A stretch of DNA of 64,000 nt from Arthrobacter sp. UNC362MFTsu5.1 (GTDB lineage: Bacteria > Actinomycetota > Actinomycetes > Actinomycetales > Micrococcaceae): the NCBI RefSeq assembly GCF_000685965.1, contig NZ_JMLE01000001.1:310001-374000 (forward strand), in the 5' to 3' direction. The notes below the pieces were generated by a model, which ran no database searches, was not told the DNA's origin, and saw only the letters and a program-made list of their open reading frames with translations. The position numbers were made by a program, and so were the translations under genes. Positions 62,481 through 64,000 of the stretch are shown here, one piece after another. The stretch's first letter is position 1; the number at the start of each line of letters is the position of its first letter.

Positions 62481-62497
62481 GCCTGGCTAGGCCAGGC
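62481..62497. terminator. Hairpin between convergent genes
   Basis: GCCTGGC (62481-62487) and GCCAGGC (62491-62497) form a 7-bp stem with a 3-nt loop, overlapping the stop codon of the transglutaminase gene. No U-tract. Confidence 0.45.
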
Positions 62498-63338
62498 GGG
62501 TGATTTCCACGCTCACGTTCAACGCGGACCCTCCGCCGCCTGACAGGATGCCCTTGAGCGGCGGCACATCCCGGTAATCGCGTCCGCGTGCCACGGTGAC
62601 GTGGAAGTCGCCTGCCGGTTTGTGGTTGGTCGGGTCCCAGCTGCGCCATTCGCCGTCCCACCACTCCAGCCACGCGTGCGACTGGCCGGCAACTGTTTCG
62701 CCGATGTCCGCCGTCGAACGCGGGTGAAGGTAACCGGAGACGTACCGCGCGGGAATACCGCAGCTGCGCAGCGCCCCGATCGCGAGGTGCGCCAGGTCCT
62801 GGCACACGCCCTGGCGCTGCCCCCAGGCCTGCGCGGCGTTGGTGGTGACTCCGGTGGAGCCTTTCATGTACGTCATCTCGCCGCGCATCCATTCGAAGAT
62901 GGCCATGGCGGACCCGTGCGGGTTCCTGCCTTCGACGATTCCCGGAATGATGCCGAGGACTTCGTCTCCGGGACCACTCAGCCGGGACTGCGGGACCCAG
63001 TCACTGAACTGGTTGAGCGTCTCAGGCGCCTGCAGCACGTCCCAGGAGACGATGTCACCCTCCGCCGGGACGCGCTCAGCACGGTGGACTTCAACCGTCG
63101 TGGTGGAGACCACCTCCAGGTACTCATGCGGCATCTGCATGTCGAAGGCCGTAACGCGCGTGCCCCAGTAGTCGCGGTAGCTGCTGATGGCAGCCTGCGA
63201 CGGCGCAACTTTCATGGACGATTCCAGCACCACCTGCTGCGGATCCGTCAACGGCGTCATGCGGGCTTCGTTGTACGAGAGCGTGACGCGTTTGTTGTAT
63301 TTGTAGCCGGTTTTATGGATGATGCTCAGCCGGGTCAT
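62487..63338 (-). CDS. Transglutaminase-like family protein
   Basis: A 283-residue cytoplasmic protein. An N-terminal beta domain (Bact_transglu_N type; GYKYNKRVTLSYNEARMTP) precedes the papain-like core. The catalytic triad is in GQRQGVCQDLAHLAI (Cys), GQSHAWLEWW (His) and WRSWDPTN (Asp). Proteins of this kind occur with alpha-E and circularly-permuted ATP-grasp proteins in a widespread cluster of unknown peptide chemistry. Its ATG overlaps the alpha-E gene stop (ATGA). Confidence 0.93.
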   Translation of the reverse strand: MTRLSIIHKTGYKYNKRVTLSYNEARMTPLTDPQQVVLESSMKVAPSQAAISSYRDYWGTRVTAFDMQMPHEYLEVVSTTTVEVHRAERVPAEGDIVSWDVLQAPETLNQFSDWVPQSRLSGPGDEVLGIIPGIVEGRNPHGSAMAIFEWMRGEMTYMKGSTGVTTNAAQAWGQRQGVCQDLAHLAIGALRSCGIPARYVSGYLHPRSTADIGETVAGQSHAWLEWWDGEWRSWDPTNHKPAGDFHVTVARGRDYRDVPPLKGILSGGGGSALNVSVEITRLA

Positions 63339-64000
63339 GAAACTTCTCCCACCCAGGCCAGTTCGTCCGCCTGATTGAAGTACTTACGGGAAATGGCGTC
63401 GGACGCCTGCGACACAGCCTTCTGGACGCGCTCCATGTGCTCCGGCAGTTCGGACATGAGGTCGTCCGTCCGGTGGAACTCGAGGAAGGTGCGGGCCTGG
63501 CCCACGATCCGGCGTGCGTCGTTGATGAAACCGACACGCTGGGCGGAAGGGTCGAGCTTCGCCAGGCACTCGTCAGCATCACGCAGGGCGTAGACAATGG
63601 AACGCGGGAACAGGCGGTCCAGCAGCAGGAACTCTGCGGCATGCTGGTCCCCGAAGGCGGCCCTGCGGGTCCGGAGGAAAGACTCATATGCCCCCGCGCA
63701 ACGGAGCATATTGACCCATGACATGCCGGCGGAGAGCACGTCGCGGGTTGAAAGCATGCGTGCCGTCATGTCGGCACGCTCCAGGGAACGACCCAGGGCC
63801 AGGAACAACCAGCTGTCGTCGTGGCTGACGGTGGTGTCCGCCAGGCCGCTGACCATGGCCGTGCGCTCCAGCACCCAGTGGCAGAACCGGTAGGTGCCGA
63901 CGACGTCCTTGCGGTGCTGGTTCAGGCCGTAGTACGTGGTGTTCAGGCTTTCCCAAAGCCCGGAGGAAACCGTTTCGCGGGCACGGCGCGCGTTTTCGCG
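63335..64000 (-). CDS. Alpha-E domain protein (DUF403), N-terminus beyond the window
   Basis: The C-terminal 221 residues are visible; the gene continues past 64000. RENARRARETVSSGLWESLN, SWLFLALGRSLERADMTAR and the helical remainder match the alpha-E domain. An internal in-frame start at 63874 would cut the conserved region and is not used. It belongs with the overlapping transglutaminase gene; a circularly permuted ATP-grasp gene usually lies upstream, outside this window. Confidence 0.92.
   Translation of the reverse strand, partial: RENARRARETVSSGLWESLNTTYYGLNQHRKDVVGTYRFCHWVLERTAMVSGLADTTVSHDDSWLFLALGRSLERADMTARMLSTRDVLSAGMSWVNMLRCAGAYESFLRTRRAAFGDQHAAEFLLLDRLFPRSIVYALRDADECLAKLDPSAQRVGFINDARRIVGQARTFLEFHRTDDLMSELPEHMERVQKAVSQASDAISRKYFNQADELAWVGEVS

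Overview
The window is a high-GC actinobacterial chromosome segment. Gene content and order point to an Arthrobacter/Pseudarthrobacter-type member of the Micrococcaceae: a complete Pup-proteasome cluster with PafB and PafC fused into one protein, mycothiol synthesis (mshC), RbpA, actinobacterial glycogen genes, and many start codons placed 6-8 nt after a TANNNT -10 element, as expected for leaderless mRNAs. There is no rRNA, CRISPR array, insertion sequence or prophage; one tRNA (tRNA-Leu, GAG) is present.

Layout. 0-1.9 kb: SPFH/band-7 membrane protein and rbpA, each followed by a strong terminator. 1.9-22.8 kb: a long minus-strand block, read right to left as HAD hydrolase, site-2-type protease, trmI, arc (Mpa), dop, pup, prcB, prcA, pafA, two FKBP proteins, pafBC, a small membrane protein, tatA, tatC, helY, an amidohydrolase and ppm1. 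It holds the tagging ligase, the depupylase, the ATPase, both 20S subunits, the modifier and the DNA-damage regulator PafBC. 22.9-30.2 kb: PAC2 protein, mshC, uppP, an aldo/keto reductase, two small conserved proteins, an acyl-CoA dehydrogenase-like flavoprotein and an M20 peptidase. 30.2-35.4 kb: tRNA-Leu with a terminator, then a stretch of lipoproteins, a secreted HNH nuclease and small hypothetical genes with an accessory look. 35.5-47.1 kb: cyclopropane-fatty-acid synthase, L-2-hydroxyglutarate oxidase, an STAS-like protein, an EVE-HNH nuclease, malQ, hemerythrin, a TraR/DksA zinc finger, an M50 protease, a Xi-type glutathionyl-hydroquinone-reductase-like protein, a serine hydrolase and a FUSC-type membrane protein. 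47.1-53.7 kb: a lipid locus (MaoC hydratase, FabG4-like reductase, FadA2-like thiolase, TetR regulator, acyl-CoA oxidase-like enzyme) with a clear TetR operator. 53.8-58.0 kb: divergent glgA/glgM and glgC, then an unusual zinc-ribbon SDR protein. 58.1-62.5 kb: a DosR/DosS-type two-component system flanked by two flavin split-barrel proteins and a universal stress protein. 62.5-64 kb: transglutaminase and alpha-E protein, the latter cut by the window end.

The most notable result is an apparent hypoxia/redox regulon. Five 14-bp boxes of the form GGGNCYWWNGNCCC (one degenerate) lie upstream of dosR, the USP gene, both split-barrel genes and, 16 kb away, the hemerythrin gene. Each box centre sits 30.5 or 31.5 bp before a -10 hexamer. 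The sensor kinase keeps the histidine that ligates heme in mycobacterial DosS. The two split-barrel genes have identical box-to-ATG spacing (44.5 bp), which supports both leaderless transcription and DosR-type activation.
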